From positions 27,316,362 through 27,380,361 of the forward strand of contig CM049307.1 in NCBI GenBank assembly GCA_026874595.1: a stretch of 64,000 nucleotides of DNA. Direction: 5' to 3'. The notes below the pieces were generated by a model. That model was not told the origin of the DNA. It ran no database searches and was given only the letters and a program-made list of their open reading frames with translations. Source of the DNA: Sipunculus nudus (Eukaryota > Annelida > Sipuncula > Golfingiida > Sipunculidae). This document shows positions 46,483 through 61,400 of this stretch, in pieces. The translations under genes were made by a program, and so were the position numbers. Numbering within the stretch: position 1 is the stretch's first letter; each line of letters opens with the position of its first letter.

Positions 46483-49400
46483 GTGAGAAATTTTGAGTTG
46501 ACCAATCGTCCTTGTTTTGAATGAGAATTCAAAATTTTATCACAAGTCTTATGATATTGCAAAACAGTAACACTAATAAAATATCTTTTTAACTTATTTA
46601 AGTCACAATAAAACTGAAAGTTAAGTGTATGAATCGTATGAGTGGTGTAGATCTTTCCATTATACAGGGGTTGAACTTCAGGAGCTTAAAAAAGTGAACC
46701 CACATTTTTTTATGCAGGAAAATTGGGGTTCATTATTGTAATATTGACACTTAACTAGTGAACCCACAATTTAATTTTTTACAAAATCCAACATTTCTAC
46801 CAGTTAACCCACATTTTCTTTTTCGGCGTGCTTCGTGCAACCCCCCTATAACATCCAGTGTAACATCTGCAATTTTCCCTGAATTTTCCTGTCTGGATTA
46901 TTTGGCTTGGTGCGACCCTGGCCAGAGCCTACAGTGTCACGTGACTTCCCGATACTAAGTCCACCGAGTAATCACTTACGGGTTTATTTAGCGTTAATTT
47001 CTATTCTTTCAATCATGAAACCTTTGTTTGTTCTTATGCGTTTGTTTAGGGTGTGTTTTTGTTTTTGCAACCAGGCTACTGTTAATTAAGCACCAAAACC
47101 ATTGAATCGTGTCAATCAGTATCAGAATTAAATGGCGTCTTTGATGATAACTTTATGTTCCGTTGCAATGAAAGAATGCGTGCAAGAGAGAATGAAGTGC
47201 ACATTTTATACAACTCACGAGGCAAATTTGGTTAACATTTTCTTTGTATCCATCACATATTACATAAGTAGATGATTACCGCGGCCACCTGTAACACCCC
47301 ACCTTTGTGCGACCAAGCTTTGCCAACACAGGTAGCACGAAGCAACCTCTCAAGCATTCCAGGTCACGTGAGGGGGGTCGCACGGAGAGGGCACCTTCCT
47401 GCATCCCCCCGGTCGCAGGAAGGTCTGCCTTTATTTTTTTGCAAATGAACCCACTTTGCAGTTCTGGAATTTTTGTCAATGGCGTCCTGTAAAATATCAA
47501 GAAAAATTAGGTCAAAGATGTGATGCTTATTTTTATTGCATAATTCTAAATTATAAAATACTATTATATATTGGTATATAGTAAAAGCCTATTAGGTGTT
47601 GAACCCACATTTTTAGCTCAGCTGACTCTTAAGTCATCTGAACTATAGTCATGGTCCTTCGTCTCGCCAGCTGTTAACAAGGTAAGTTTTAAAACAGTTG
47701 GACCTGCGAATCCAAAATACAGTTATAGACATCCCCAAGTTCTCTAACCACCAAAATATGGGTCACTGCTACTTCGTTCCTTTGAGAAATTAAGTGAAAA
47801 CCTCCCTTTTTCCAGTAAAAACCTGTTGTTACACTTCAAAACTGCCCACTATGAAAACAACCATTGTTATTGTATTCATGTTTTATATAACTATTCCTGC
47901 ATATATTTCCTAAGTACATACCATAAATTAGGTCAATATAACATGAATGATCACAGGGTCACAGGTGTACAGCTATATTCATATTACCCTCCCAACCGAG
48001 AGTAATGCAAAAATTGTTATTATTTGAAATGTTCTTGTAAAGCTGTTACAACTCCATTGTTCAAAACTGTTCTAAATCAAGGAGTATTTCATAATGCCAT
48101 GTTGTGGTAATGTAACATTTTTAGCTCAGCTGACTATAAGTCATCTGAGCTATAGTCGTGGTCCTTTGTCCTTCCGTCCGTCCGTTAACAGGGCACATTT
48201 TAAAACCATTGGACCTATGAATCTAAAATTATACATACCATTAGATGTTCCCAAAATCTCCTACCATACCAAAAATTGAGTCATTAGGATTTCGTTCCTT
48301 CGAGATATTAAGGAAAAACCTACGTTTTCCATAAAAACGCCATTGTTACACTTCAAGGCTGCCTAATATCAAAACCACTGATCTGTTCTTGGTCATATTT
48401 AGTATTCATATTCTTCCATACATTTTCTATGAACATACCAAAAATTAGGTCAGAATTGGGTATTATTTTGAAGTTATGGGCCCAAATATAATGCAATTTT
48501 TAAAAAATCAGGAAATATATTTACTCACCTAACATGAGAATTGCTGAAGCTGGAGACTTTTTTTTCAGGAATATAACTTTATTTAATCAAGATTTAATTA
48601 TTTACCCAAAATTAGATCTGAATTTTGCAAATTTTTCAAGTTATTAGCATAAATAAAAAATTAATACCTTAAATCTTGTCCAACTTTGGGAATGGCACGT
48701 TTTTTCTCTTTAAGCACAGTTGATTTAATTTTCACAGCATATATACATAAGGATTTAATCTTTTAAAATCTGAAATTTCAAAGGAATTGATTGAAAAGAG
48801 CAGCTTTTATTCAAGTTTTCATACACCATGTCAAGTGTTGTTTACATCTGGCCCACCTAGTAGACCAGCCAGCACTTGCATTATGTAACCCACCCCAGGC
48901 AGCTTGCCTCAGCCAGGCTCAGCTCGGCCACAACTAGCAGGCTTCCCCTCTGCCCTGCACTCCCCCCCCCCCCCCGATGGTGCATTAACTAGATGAATGT
49001 TATAATTTTCTGTATTTTATTTTATCATGGCTATGCTACATTTTAGATTTTGTATTGTACCACCAGGGTTACAATGATTAAAGTGCTCATTTCATAGTGT
49101 CCACAAAGTGGTGTATTGCTATGAAAGTGTGGATGTTCAACAGATAAGTAATTCCTTACTTCAGAAGAGTAAAAACTTCACCAGTGTGAAATTGACTATT
49201 AATTCCAGTAATAAATTATAGCTGAGATTGTAATAAGCATAATGATATTGTTTGCCCCTCATTCAACCAAAAGTGTGTATACTTTATTTGAAAAGATGTT
49301 TTTATTTTATCAAATTTACTGAATCTTTTATTTTATTTCAGTGAATAAAATTAAGCATGTACTGAAAACTCCAATGTGCAAAACTTTTTAATTGTGATTC

Positions 49401-52400
49401 AAGGAATAATCTAGTAGATGCCATGTTGTGGCATTATTTTCTTTTAAATTCAGTTTAAACATTTATGATTTAAAAATAAAAAAATATATGTGTATGCATA
49501 ATATGACCCAATATGAGCTACACTCTGGATATATAATGATTGCAGCTTAGAATTCTAATATTTTAACTTATACTTTCAGTTGTTTTATTACAAATTTATA
49601 AAACTTGTAAAAAAAATGAATCAGATTTAAAACTATGATTGAAAAAGTGGATATGCTAAAAAAAATAGGCTTAATAAAACTTAAATGCATTATTCCCTTG
49701 AAAGTGAAATAAATGTATTAGTCCATTCTGTCCACTTGCCTTTCCATCTGTAAATTTTTCATATGCATCACAGTATCTCAAAACTTTTACTGTTTCCTCT
49801 GTATAGTTCCTATGTATGTGCCAGTAATTTATTCAGTATTATATAATTTAAAAAAGTTATAATTTAAAAATATATTTTTAGAAAAAATTAAATACATCTG
49901 TGTTTCTATTAAATACTGTGGTTGCCTTTTTGTTCGCAAGGGTTTTAATTTCGCGATATTCACGATTGGAAAAATAATCGCAAAAATGACACCCTCGGAA
50001 ATAATTGGCCAATTGAGTGTGTCCTTCTGATTAAGTGTAGCCAATCCTTGAATGGAAATAGGTTAGAACAGTGAGAAATCTTAATATAAGTTACATCCAT
50101 GCCAGTATAGGGAAAACATTCCCTTAAATTTGAACTAAAGAACCTGTGCTGTGTGTACGGGCCCATCCTTGTATGAGGAGAATATCACAAGCTCATGAAT
50201 TATTCTCAAATTATAATACACACAGCAATGGCTTTACCAAAGATTTAATATAGGTTCTGGTGAGATCGCAAAAATGACACCCTCGCAAAACATTAAAAAT
50301 GGAGAAATCGCGAAATTTCAGCCTCGCGAATATGAAGCCAACCACAGTATCTATTTTCATACTTCAGGACTGCTGAATATCAAAACCACTCATCTGGTTT
50401 TCTTCATATTTACCATAAATATTCCTCTATATAACTTAAATTTTGCCCAAGTTTGACCATGGCATGTTTCTTTCTTGTAAGAACATTTGATTTACTTTTC
50501 ACAGTCGATATATATATAGATTTAATCTGTTAAATTCTGAAATTTCAAAGTAAAAGCTAAAAAAATTGTTCTAGTTATTAAAGTTTTTCTGAGGCTCTAA
50601 TGAATTTTCATTTTGAACCTCCAGACCAGCCATGTCTGGTCCCTACAGCCTTGCCTGGGTAAACTTATTAGTGATGCAACACTCCTGTCACAAATGTACC
50701 ACAGATATGTTGCATTAGTTACATACTTCAATTGCATTGCTGTTTCCAATCCAGTGTATACAACTTTTCCTGAATCAAGTGTTATTTTCAGATATTTATT
50801 ATTTTGCAAATTTAAAAAAATATATTTTAAGAAAAAATAAATACATCTGTGTATATAATGTGATGTTGACTGAGCAGATTAACTGTAAATGTTGATGCAA
50901 TTTAGAATTGTTAATCAACTTAAATTTTCAAATATAATTGATATATATTGTAAATATATAGTAAAATTTATAAATTTTGTCCAAAATTTCCCTTAACAAA
51001 AGGTTGATGTAATAAAAAAATGATGACCTAATGCAAACATTCGTTCAGTATTTTTCTGCCTCAGTAGAATGGGAATTAAAGTGATTTGTTTTGTTTTTCT
51101 ATCTCTCTGTCTGTTTTAAAATATTCAATAATTTTGAATAAAACTTTTTTTACCTGTAAGATTAAATTTTGTATCCTGTATGTTTATGCAAAGGTGTTGC
51201 AACTTTCCTCACTCCCTGCCACTGAGTATTTGTTTAGGACAATATTCTTCTGGCAACTGCATAAAATTTATAAGTGGTAAATAAAGAAATAAATATACAG
51301 AGTTACAAAGGTGTTTTTAAACTCTTATCCTTCCCCCCCCCCCCCCCCCCAATCAGGTCAAACAGCTGAGTCCCCATGTAACCCTTCACCACCACACAAC
51401 ACCAGATTTTGAGTCATCTCTTCTCTATATTCACACTTAGACTCAGTCACTTCAGATTGTTTTCCTCTATAGGTCATCCGCATGTCCCATCAGTAACTTC
51501 TTCTCTGAACTCCCCAAGTTTTAGTTTCTCAAGTTGACCACAACCTGCCTATAGTGATCATGGGCAATTTCAGTATTGACATTTCCAATATAATATATAA
51601 CACCAAATTGACACAATTATGTCAACTCTTTAAATGTCAACAACTAGTCAGAGAACCAACCAATGACCATGGAAATACCATAGATCTTGTCTTTACTAAC
51701 TGTTTAAATGCTTCAGTTTCAACTTTAGAAAACACATGGTCAGATCACAAGATATTATTAGCAACAATCCCCCATTCTTCAATTCAGATCAAACATGGCA
51801 ACTTCTCACAGCTTAATCTACAATTTCTTCTCTATAGATACTTTTTGAGACATTCTGTTTCCTCTCTAATTCAGCAACAACTGCTTCCCTAAACATACAA
51901 GTTTTCTACTTTTCCATACATATTTTGATTTATTAAATGTGTATTTTTATACTTGCAAATCTCCACTTCCTTCCTCTGCAATTTACAACATCTGGTCATT
52001 CCCATTGCAATATTTTAGACACACATTCTTGTTCATATTTAAAATACTGATACTTCTATATAACTATTCCGCTCAACTACATAATTAATACAAAAAATTA
52101 CATCTGTCAAAATGAAATCTTACAGACCTACATACAACAATAGTGACACAATTATATCTGTCTCATTCAGCTGAGTGCCGTGACCCATAGGTCCCTTGTT
52201 AAAGAAATTCATTTCCTTTTAAATGATTTAACAAATTAAAATTTAATGAAACCCATCAGGAAGCATAATTTGACAATATATGAGCCAAATTATGGATAAA
52301 TAACAGTCTAATTTAAAATTGTAAATTCTGGATCAAGTTAAATTTTCAGATATTTATTGATTTGTAGATTTATAAAAAAAATATATATTTTTGTGATAAA

Positions 52401-55400
52401 AAATAAATACATGTGTATACATAATGTGTTGTTATCTGACCAAAATAAGGAATAAATGGTAATGCAATTTAGAAATGTGAATCAGCTTATATATTCAGAT
52501 ACATATGTTATATTGCAAATGTATATAATTTATAAACTTTAAAAAAAAATTGATGTAGAAAAGAATGATGATCTTTTGCATTATGCAAACATTTAATCAT
52601 TTTTTCCTGCCTCAGCAGAATATGAAATAAATTGGCTTTGTTTGTCTGTCTGTTTTTATATGTTTAATAATAATGAATAAACTTTACCTTCTGTAAGCAC
52701 TGTTGCCTTAAATTACATAACCTGTGTGTATATGCAGACATGTTGTAACTTACCATGTTTTAGCTGATCTATATATGTTTAAGGTGAACCCACATTTGTT
52801 GTTTTTGTCAATGACATTGGGTATAAATATCACATTAAAAAAAAATTAGTCAAGAATTGATGCTAATTTTCCCTATACAACTTGTACAAATAAGATGTTG
52901 ATATTTTATTCATACTCAGGTATAGTAGAAGCCTATTAGGCATTGAACCTACTTTTTTTTAATGAAAATTTGCTTCAGGTACTGTTTTTGCCCATGTAAG
53001 TTCAGCCCTGTATAATGCAGTGGAAGGGTGTCTCTACGACTCCAAACCGGATTGATTGGTTCCAAATGTGTTTGTTCAGAATCTGGTCTACATTTTGACA
53101 TGTGAAAAATAAAAATATTGTCTTTAATTATTTCTTGTGTACTCCACTAGATGTCTCTGCTTTTCTATGATTTTTCAATGAATCTCGGAAATAATCCCTT
53201 TCAGAATTTGAACCCACAATCTTATGATGATGAATCCAACAATCCCTCAAATAAGCCTTAGAAATGTGACGCTAAATGAGGTGATTTAAGTTTATTTTAG
53301 GCACTGTTTTTACCACTTGACCCACAGCGTAAAAGCACTACATGGGTGTATGGTGAGAGTTTACCTCATGGGTCCTTGGACAGAACTGTCTTGTCTGGCA
53401 TGAAGTCACCAAATAACCCCTTTATATTATAGACTCAGTTGGGACGAAAATCACTGCAGAATGATCAGTATGTCTGAAAATATTTGCAATTGCTGCAAAG
53501 AAAATGAGGATTTGCCCTGCTACCACCAGAAGATACCAAGAGCTGGTGAAGAAGAATCAAGATCAAATAACTCTTGAAACAGACCTTAGTTAATGACACT
53601 GTTTATCTAAATTCACTTATAATTACACTGTACAGTGATTGACTTGACTGTGTACAACTCAGTCATAATGTAAACAGTGATATTAATCTGTAATTATATA
53701 TGACAGGATATGTTATATAACACTATTTAATTAAAAATTAAATAAAAGTTTTATATAACAGAAACATAGTTTATAAAAAAGCCCATATCATATTGCCCAT
53801 AAAACCCATATATGGGTTTTAAGATGTATTGCTAAACTCTGGTTTTACCCACGTAGGTTTAACTGGCCAGGTACTACCTTGCTGCGCCCAACCCGGGTTT
53901 GACTCAGCAGAACCAATACTGATAGGTACATAACCACAAGAAAAGCCACCTCCTGTTGTTAGGCAGAAATAATCATTTCAGTTGGTAAGGTACACCTCTA
54001 CAATCAGGGTTCAGCATGTGTTCAGCAGTGGTAAATTGAGTCACTGACAAGTGATGCTGCATGAATACTGTGGCATTACTTACTCGCCTGTTAAGTTAAA
54101 CTTCAAATTAATAAAACAAGTATTCATTAGTTAATGAAACAAATCTTAAAGAGAAAAAAAGTCAAATAGTTTTTTAAAGATGATTTTGAAAAGATTCCAG
54201 TATTGCAGGGATTATGGATTTTCATATGCAAAAGTGGTCTATAGTTTCAATATGTTGTAAAAGTAGTACAGTTAGTGTGTTGTCTCTTCCTTGCAGGGAC
54301 TGCAGGATGTTGTGCTAAGACAGCTGTGGCCCCATTTGACAGGGTCAAGATTCTCCTTCAGGCTCATAACCGGCATTATAAACATTTGGGTAAGTTATCT
54401 GTCATTTTGTTGAGGAATTATAAACCTTTATGCTCTTACTATTAGCTCACAGCTTTATTTTAGTGACTTAAATTGAGATTTAACATGCCAAAATTTAAAT
54501 AAAAGAAGGTGAAATAAAAGATGCAACAATCTTTTGTGCAGCTATGCCATCATGCATAGATTGAATGGGCATTATTCTAAACCAGTGGACATGTAATAAA
54601 TTTATATTAATGTTTCATTTTATTGGTTGTATCAAAGGTAATTGTTCTTTATATTTGTCTGAATATATCCATTCATCCATGCTGTGCTCAACACAAATTA
54701 TACATAAAAACATCAGAATTACATCTTGCATAGGCCTGTGTTGGGGATTGACTTTCTATATGACCATCTTTGGTTGTTGATATCTTATGTTTTTCATCAT
54801 TATGTAGTGTGTGTCTTATGTTTTTATAAATGTGTAGTCTGTACCTTATGTTTTTCATCATTGTGTAGTCTGTACCTTATGTTTTTCATCATTGTGTAGT
54901 CTGTGTCTTATGTTTTTCATCATTGTGTAGTCTGTACCTTATGTTTTTCATCATTGTGTAGTCTGTGTCTTATGTTTTTCATCATTGTGTAGTCTGTATC
55001 TTAATTTTTCATCATTGTGTAGTCTTTAGGATATAGCTAACATAACATCTGCTTTGTGGTACCTAAGGTCGAATTTAAAACTGGTTTCTTTTAAAGGTGT
55101 ATTTTCTACAATACGTCATGTAGTTGTACGAGAGGGCCCACTGAGCCTGTATCGGGGTAATGGGGCGCAGATGGTGCGAGTTTTCCCTTATGCAGCTGTA
55201 CAGTTTACCACATTTGAAATATGCAAAAAGGTATGTTGGTAGACATGACATTTAGTTCAAATCATTTTGGCCAGTTTATTTAAAAGCAGTTTAATACAGG
55301 TTGAATTTTATAGACATTTCTCTGTGACTTAATAATCTTCATTAACGTATAAACTTTGCAGTGTTATACTACTTTGTTTAAATGATGTTAACTTTATAAA

Positions 55401-58400
55401 GATATTTCAGATTCATATTGTAATGGGTATAAAATTAATTTCATAGTACAAAAAATAAACAAACATAATTATAAAACATTCTTCTTATACCCTCTATGGG
55501 GCATCCATTTTTTTCAGATGAACATATTTTATAATTCACTAGTAAATATAAAACTCTTATAAAAAAAAAAGAATGAAGTGGTAAAATGTTAATGTTTGCC
55601 TTTTCAGAAAGTCAAACACTGGTTTGGGGTCCAAAATCCAATCCTAGGAAAACTCTTGGCAGGATCCATGGCTGGTAGGAATATTATTGTTTATTTAAAA
55701 TTTTACTCAAGTGATTTCATGTAAAATGTCCTTTTCTAACAGGGTTACCTGTTACCTAGGTACACTATTCAGAGTACCTGTACCTGGCTGTCATGAGTAG
55801 GAAGTGCCCTGTACCTGGAACTAAAGTACCTGTACCTAGTACAAGGTACTCCAGGTACTTGTGTGACTCTGGAAATGGACACCAGGTGTAGGTCAGTTCC
55901 ATGTCAAAAGCTGTCACCCCTGTCAGGAAAGTTAACTATCTCAGGCATGGGTAATTACCAAGCTTTCACCCCTGCTGCCTTTGAAGTTGATTAGGTTAAG
56001 CCTGATGCTGGTCTACCTCCAACCTCTAAAACAGGAAGAGAATTGTGGCATTATCAGAATAGGATATAAACAGGGATGCTCACATGCCCCAAGTAGAAAC
56101 TTCTTGTCTAGTATACATGTATAGAGCGCTGGTGAAGAGTAAAAGTATGAAGAAGAGAGGAAAATACATTTTATACCCTGAACTCTCAGCTCAACTTTGT
56201 TTGTTGATCACTTTTACAAAAGGCTGTCCAGTAAATTAACAAGGTCTTTATTTTTCCTGAAGACACAGGGAGTGGTCTTTCAATATTTTTAGCTCAGCTG
56301 ACTATAAGTCATCTGAGCTATAGTCGTGGTCCATTTTCCATTGTGCCCCCATCAGTCTGTCCTGCCGTCCTTCCCTAAGATCGGCTCGTTTTGACACTAT
56401 TGGATCTACCAATCCAAAATTTAGCATACTGTTAGATGTCCCCAAAATCTCCTACCAAACCAAAAGCTGGGTCACTGCAACTTTGTTCCAAAAAAAAATT
56501 AGGAAAACTTCAAATTTCCATTAAAAACCAATTATCACACTTCAGGACTGCCCAGTCAAAACCACTTACCTGTTTTCCTTAATATTTATCAGAAGTATTC
56601 TCCTTTATATTTCTTATATACATGCCAGAAATTAATCCTGTAAAGTGTAATTTCTTTAAGTTATGGGCCCGAACATGATGGACTTTGTAAAAAATCAGGA
56701 AAAATAATAACTCACTTAACATGAAAATTTTTTATGTTAGAGAATTTTTTTTCAGGTATATAACTTTGTTTAATTAAGATTCAATTGTTTACCCAAAATT
56801 AGATCTGAATTTTGTAAAAAAAAAATTAAGTTATTGGCATAAAAATAAAATCAGTACCTTAAATTTTGCCCAACTTTGATCATGGCACATATTTTTCCTG
56901 TGAGTACTGTTAATATAATTTTCACAGCATGTAAACATAAGTATTTAATTTGTTTAAATCTGAAATTTGAAAATAAAAGGTTGAAAATTAGGCTAGTTTT
57001 TTAATTTTTTCTTGAGGTTCTGTTGTATTCACCTGCTTTATCCAGATGCAGGTTGGCCACTCCTGGTCTCTAGAAGTCAGCTATGCCAGGCTTCCTGATT
57101 TGTTACAGTCACTGGGGGAGATCCCCTGCTGTGACAGGTGTATAGTTCTCATATCCCCCCCCCCACCCCACCCACCCGTCAGTGAATATATAAATATTCA
57201 TTTATATGCATGATGTAGTGTTATATGACAAGATTGAGATTTTTGATGATGCAATTTAGAATTATGAATCAATTTTTTATATTCAGATATATATGTGATA
57301 TTGTATTTATGTATAAAAATATAAACTTAAAACAAATGAGGATCTAATAAAAACATGTGTCCATTATTTTCCATCCTTAGCAGAATTGGAGATCAGGCTT
57401 TTTTTGCCTAAATGTATATGCAGAAGCGTTGTTAATCCCCCCCCCCCCCCCCCCCCCCCCCGCTGCCATTGATTCCTGTGCATTGGGACATTAGTTTTTA
57501 TTGCAAATGTGTACAATGTAATCAATTTAAAAAATAATTGGATTAGAAAAAAATAAGATTTAATTTCAACATATTCTTGCCTCAGGATAATGGAACATAA
57601 GTGGATCAGCTCTGTCTGTCAACCATCTCTCCATTATCATTAAATAGGCATTGTTGAAATAACTTTGTTATGCTGTATGTGTATTGATTTAAGCTATTTA
57701 AGTCTGAATTTTTAAAGCAACTTAAATTTTCAGTTGTGTATTATTGCAAATGTAAAACTTTAAAAAAAATTGATATAATAAAAGAAATAAAGAAATAATT
57801 GAAACTTCATATATTATCAGCTTTGGTTGTCTACCAGTCCGTCTGGCCTTTTTTAAATATTAAGTAATTGTGAATGAACTATTTTATCCTGCAAGCATTG
57901 TTGAATGGGGTTAAAATTCTATGTATACACACTATAATAATACAGAGATGTTATAACTCCCATCATTCCATGCCCTCCTCCCCTCCCCTACCACCACCAA
58001 CACTATTTTCTTGCATCTGTGGTCTTGGGACATTAGTTATATTTCAACTGTATACATTTTATAAAATAAAAAATACATATATTTAATGATATATATTGTT
58101 TAAAAAAAAAACATCCAATTAAGCAAATGTGAAAACTTCTGAACTATCAACAATTTATAAAAAAAACAAGCAATGATCATGGAAATTATATACACCTTAT
58201 GTTCACAAACTGCTAACATGCTTCAATTTTAACATTTGAGAATACATGCATTGGTCACAAAATATTATTTACAACAATTTCTTACTCATCAATACAAACC
58301 AGTCATGTCAACCAGCCATGGCTTATATTACCTTTTCCTCTTAGACTTTATCTCCATTTGATATTTTTTTAAAGTTTTACCTTCAAGGTCAACTTCAGCT

Positions 58401-61400
58401 GAGCACAGTGACCCATGGGTCCCTTGTTTTAATAATATATTTTGCCATTCTACTATAACTTTTTATCGCATATCTAGGTGAAATTTAGTTCAATTTGCTT
58501 TGCAATGTACCTTTACCTAGATACTTTCTAAAGTACCTGTATCTAGGTACATTACAAAGATGCTGTACCTGGACCTGAACCTTCCTATTTTACAAGTACC
58601 AGTACCTATACCTGTACCTAGGTACTATGACATGTACCTGGCCCCAACCCTGATTTCTGAAGGGCGTAAATGTTTATTAATGAAATTTAATCTGCAATAA
58701 TGCAGAAAGTATATATGATCCAATGAAATGATTTTTATAACTAAACCATCTGTCACAGACTGTCAAAACACACATAATGCTGATAATGCAGAGTTCCTAG
58801 GGAAAAATTGATATGAATTTGAAATATGAAAATCTTTAAAGTCCTTACAGTGTCATGGTCTTCAGGAGAGTCTAGAAAATGTCATAATTTGTTCATCTGA
58901 CAGTATTGTTAATCAGGAATCAGGATAAATTGACAGAATTTTGTTTATTTAAATTTTTATAACTTTTTACTAAATAAATTCTCATTTTAATATTTGATGA
59001 TAAATATGTCCTGTTTTCTGGATAAAGAGTTTGAACTACTTTGAAGTAATAAATTCCAGTCTCTTGTATAATGCATTTTTAACAGAGGTAAAATTAGCTA
59101 TAATATTTCCTGACAATTAAACATTTCTTACAGATTATACTTCTCATTACTGTTTCATACAAATGTGACCTGGGTTGTTTATTTTATGACAGGTGTTACA
59201 GCTGTGTTAATTACATATCCCTTGGATGTGATCAGAGCTCGCCTCGCCTTCCAGGTCGCGGGTGAAGATGTTTATACGGGTATCGCTCATGCCTTTCGTG
59301 TTATATTTGTACAGGAAGGAGGTGTGAGGGGGTTGTATCGAGGGATTACCCCCACCCTTTTAGGCATGGCACCATATGCAGGTTTGTAGTAAATGGTGAT
59401 GTCTAAAGGTGTCCTGCCTCTTTATTTTATATGCTGATATGCTGTTTCAATTTCAGTTTAATTCACATGATTTTGAATTATTGAAAGCTGTCCACCTTTT
59501 ACATTTTAAAAATTTTGTTTGTGGATTCTGCCCTTATTACTCCTGAGGCAGCCGTTTATATTGAGCATTCACATGGCCAAATGATATATTTTTCAGAATA
59601 AATTGATAAACTTGAACTGGTTTCATCACTTTATCAGGCATAGAATATTCTTAAGATAAGCTTGAAATAGTCTGATAGCATAAAAAGCAAACTCTAATTC
59701 ATTTGCCTTTCATGGGCTCCATCAGTATCAGTGATTTAATGATAAAATCATAAGAAGTAGGATATAAAAGTAAGTTGAATAGAGATTGTAGTTTCAAGCT
59801 CATGCTTTTATTGTATCATTCATTGTTTGCAGGTCTGTCATTTTGTGGCTTTGAGACTCTGAAGGGTGTCTGCCTGGATCATTTTCCTCATGTATTTGGT
59901 AAACCATGTCCAAACAACACAGGAGGGCTGGTCCTCATCATCCCAGCCAAGCTGATCTGCGGGGGACTCGCAGGGGCATTTGCACAAACAGTCAGGTACA
60001 TATCTTTCTCAGATAACCAGCTCTCAAGGCTCTTATTACAGAACAGTCAGGTTCTGAAGAGAAGGTGGAACATTTAATTAACCTCACCACCAGAGCCCTT
60101 ATGCCCTGCCCTTTTTACCTTATTATGATAACGAGCCCCCAAAACGGTCCTACACATGGTTGCGCGAGCTGTTTACATGATAATAATGATGTCACAAAGG
60201 TCAATGATGTATGATGTCTAATTGACTGACAGCATCAACTTGATCTCTGTTCTCTAGTGATGAATATATCGCAGCCATTTTGATCTGTCCTACCATATTT
60301 TGGATAATTTGTCTCATACGAATTACGTGCTAGTAAGACATTTTTTACTTGGTAGTTGGAGGAATGGCTCCCACAACCTTGGGCTGAGAACGTTTTATAC
60401 AGTCTCCTTTTTTTTTAAAAAATATCCCAGAAAACCTGCCGACACGGGTGCTGGTACAGACTACACATGTTCTGTTTGGGAGAGTAGCCCAAATCATGAA
60501 AAGTTAGTGCTTGTCATCTGTTTACATTTCCAGCAGTAACTTGATTGGTTGCTCCCAACTGCTCTGCTCATGATTATTCATTTAATGAATATGATCACAT
60601 AGAGTTAATGGATTAGTCATTTATATATCATAATGGGTGACTGATCAGATGATCACTGATCTGGTGCTTTTAAGGTGATGAGGAAACCTTCAGGAAACCA
60701 AGATCTGTGATACACATTTTGTATATTTTTACATGCAGCCACTGATTTCTTATTGTGACAGGTTCATCCACTAATGTCAGTGGACTGCCTCAAGACTGTT
60801 AGAGTGCTAGTGCTTGCCAGATTACATTTTGGTACAATGAGCACAGTTGCTGTGCATGAGAATGCCTAAATTATGCAACACCAACCTCATGCAGTTATTT
60901 AGAGATGCAAGAACTGTGATGTTTCAGAGAACCTCATCTGTGATAATTTTCTTGTATACCCCTACAGAGTCAGCTGTGAGTAGTTGTGTTAAATCTGTAT
61001 ATCCTTACAGCTGAAATGCTGAACACAACAAAAACATTGTGTGTCATACCTGATATTTATCACATTGCCCACTCAAAGTAAGTATCTTTCATTCCTTTCA
61101 GGTGAGCAAAGCACTTGGTATCACCTGGGTTGAGACATGCAGACTCACGTTGTCTGAATACATTGCTAGGCCCTGTCTCTTATTAGTCACAGTGTTGTTG
61201 GTGACTGAAGAACAACCTCAGTATTCAAAGAGATTGTCATTGAACATCTTAAATTGCCTTCTTGGTAGACACTTGTGATTTTATATCCATATAAGTGTAA
61301 GCAAGTGCATTTGCCACACCTAATAACTGGTAACTTCTACATGAAAACACAATTGTGAACATACTCTTTTAAGCAAAGAAAGGTTACAATTTTTTGTCCC

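Larger units (their letters stand above)
55740..58652. mobile_element. hAT-like element with TACCTG-rich ends, containing copy D6
   Basis: The ends CAGGGTT (55740-55746) and AACCCTG (58646-58652) are inverse. Each is followed inward by repeats of GTACCTGTACCTAGGTAC type. Flanks TTTTCTAA and ATTTCTGA look like a decayed 8-bp target duplication. The family D element D6 splits it. No transposase. It lies in carrier intron 4. Confidence 0.55.

Noticed and set aside
47276..47500. Overlapping GC-richer frames on both strands in carrier intron 1
   Set aside because: Local GC-rich repeat-like sequence with mirrored open frames; no motif or splice signals of an exon.
51554..51892. A 112-residue host protein
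   Set aside because: The motifs are those of a LINE endonuclease, and the upstream part is frameshifted with stops.
55054..55242. Independent gene beginning at ATG 55054
   Set aside because: The real part is carrier exon 3 (55097-55230); the bases before it are intron.
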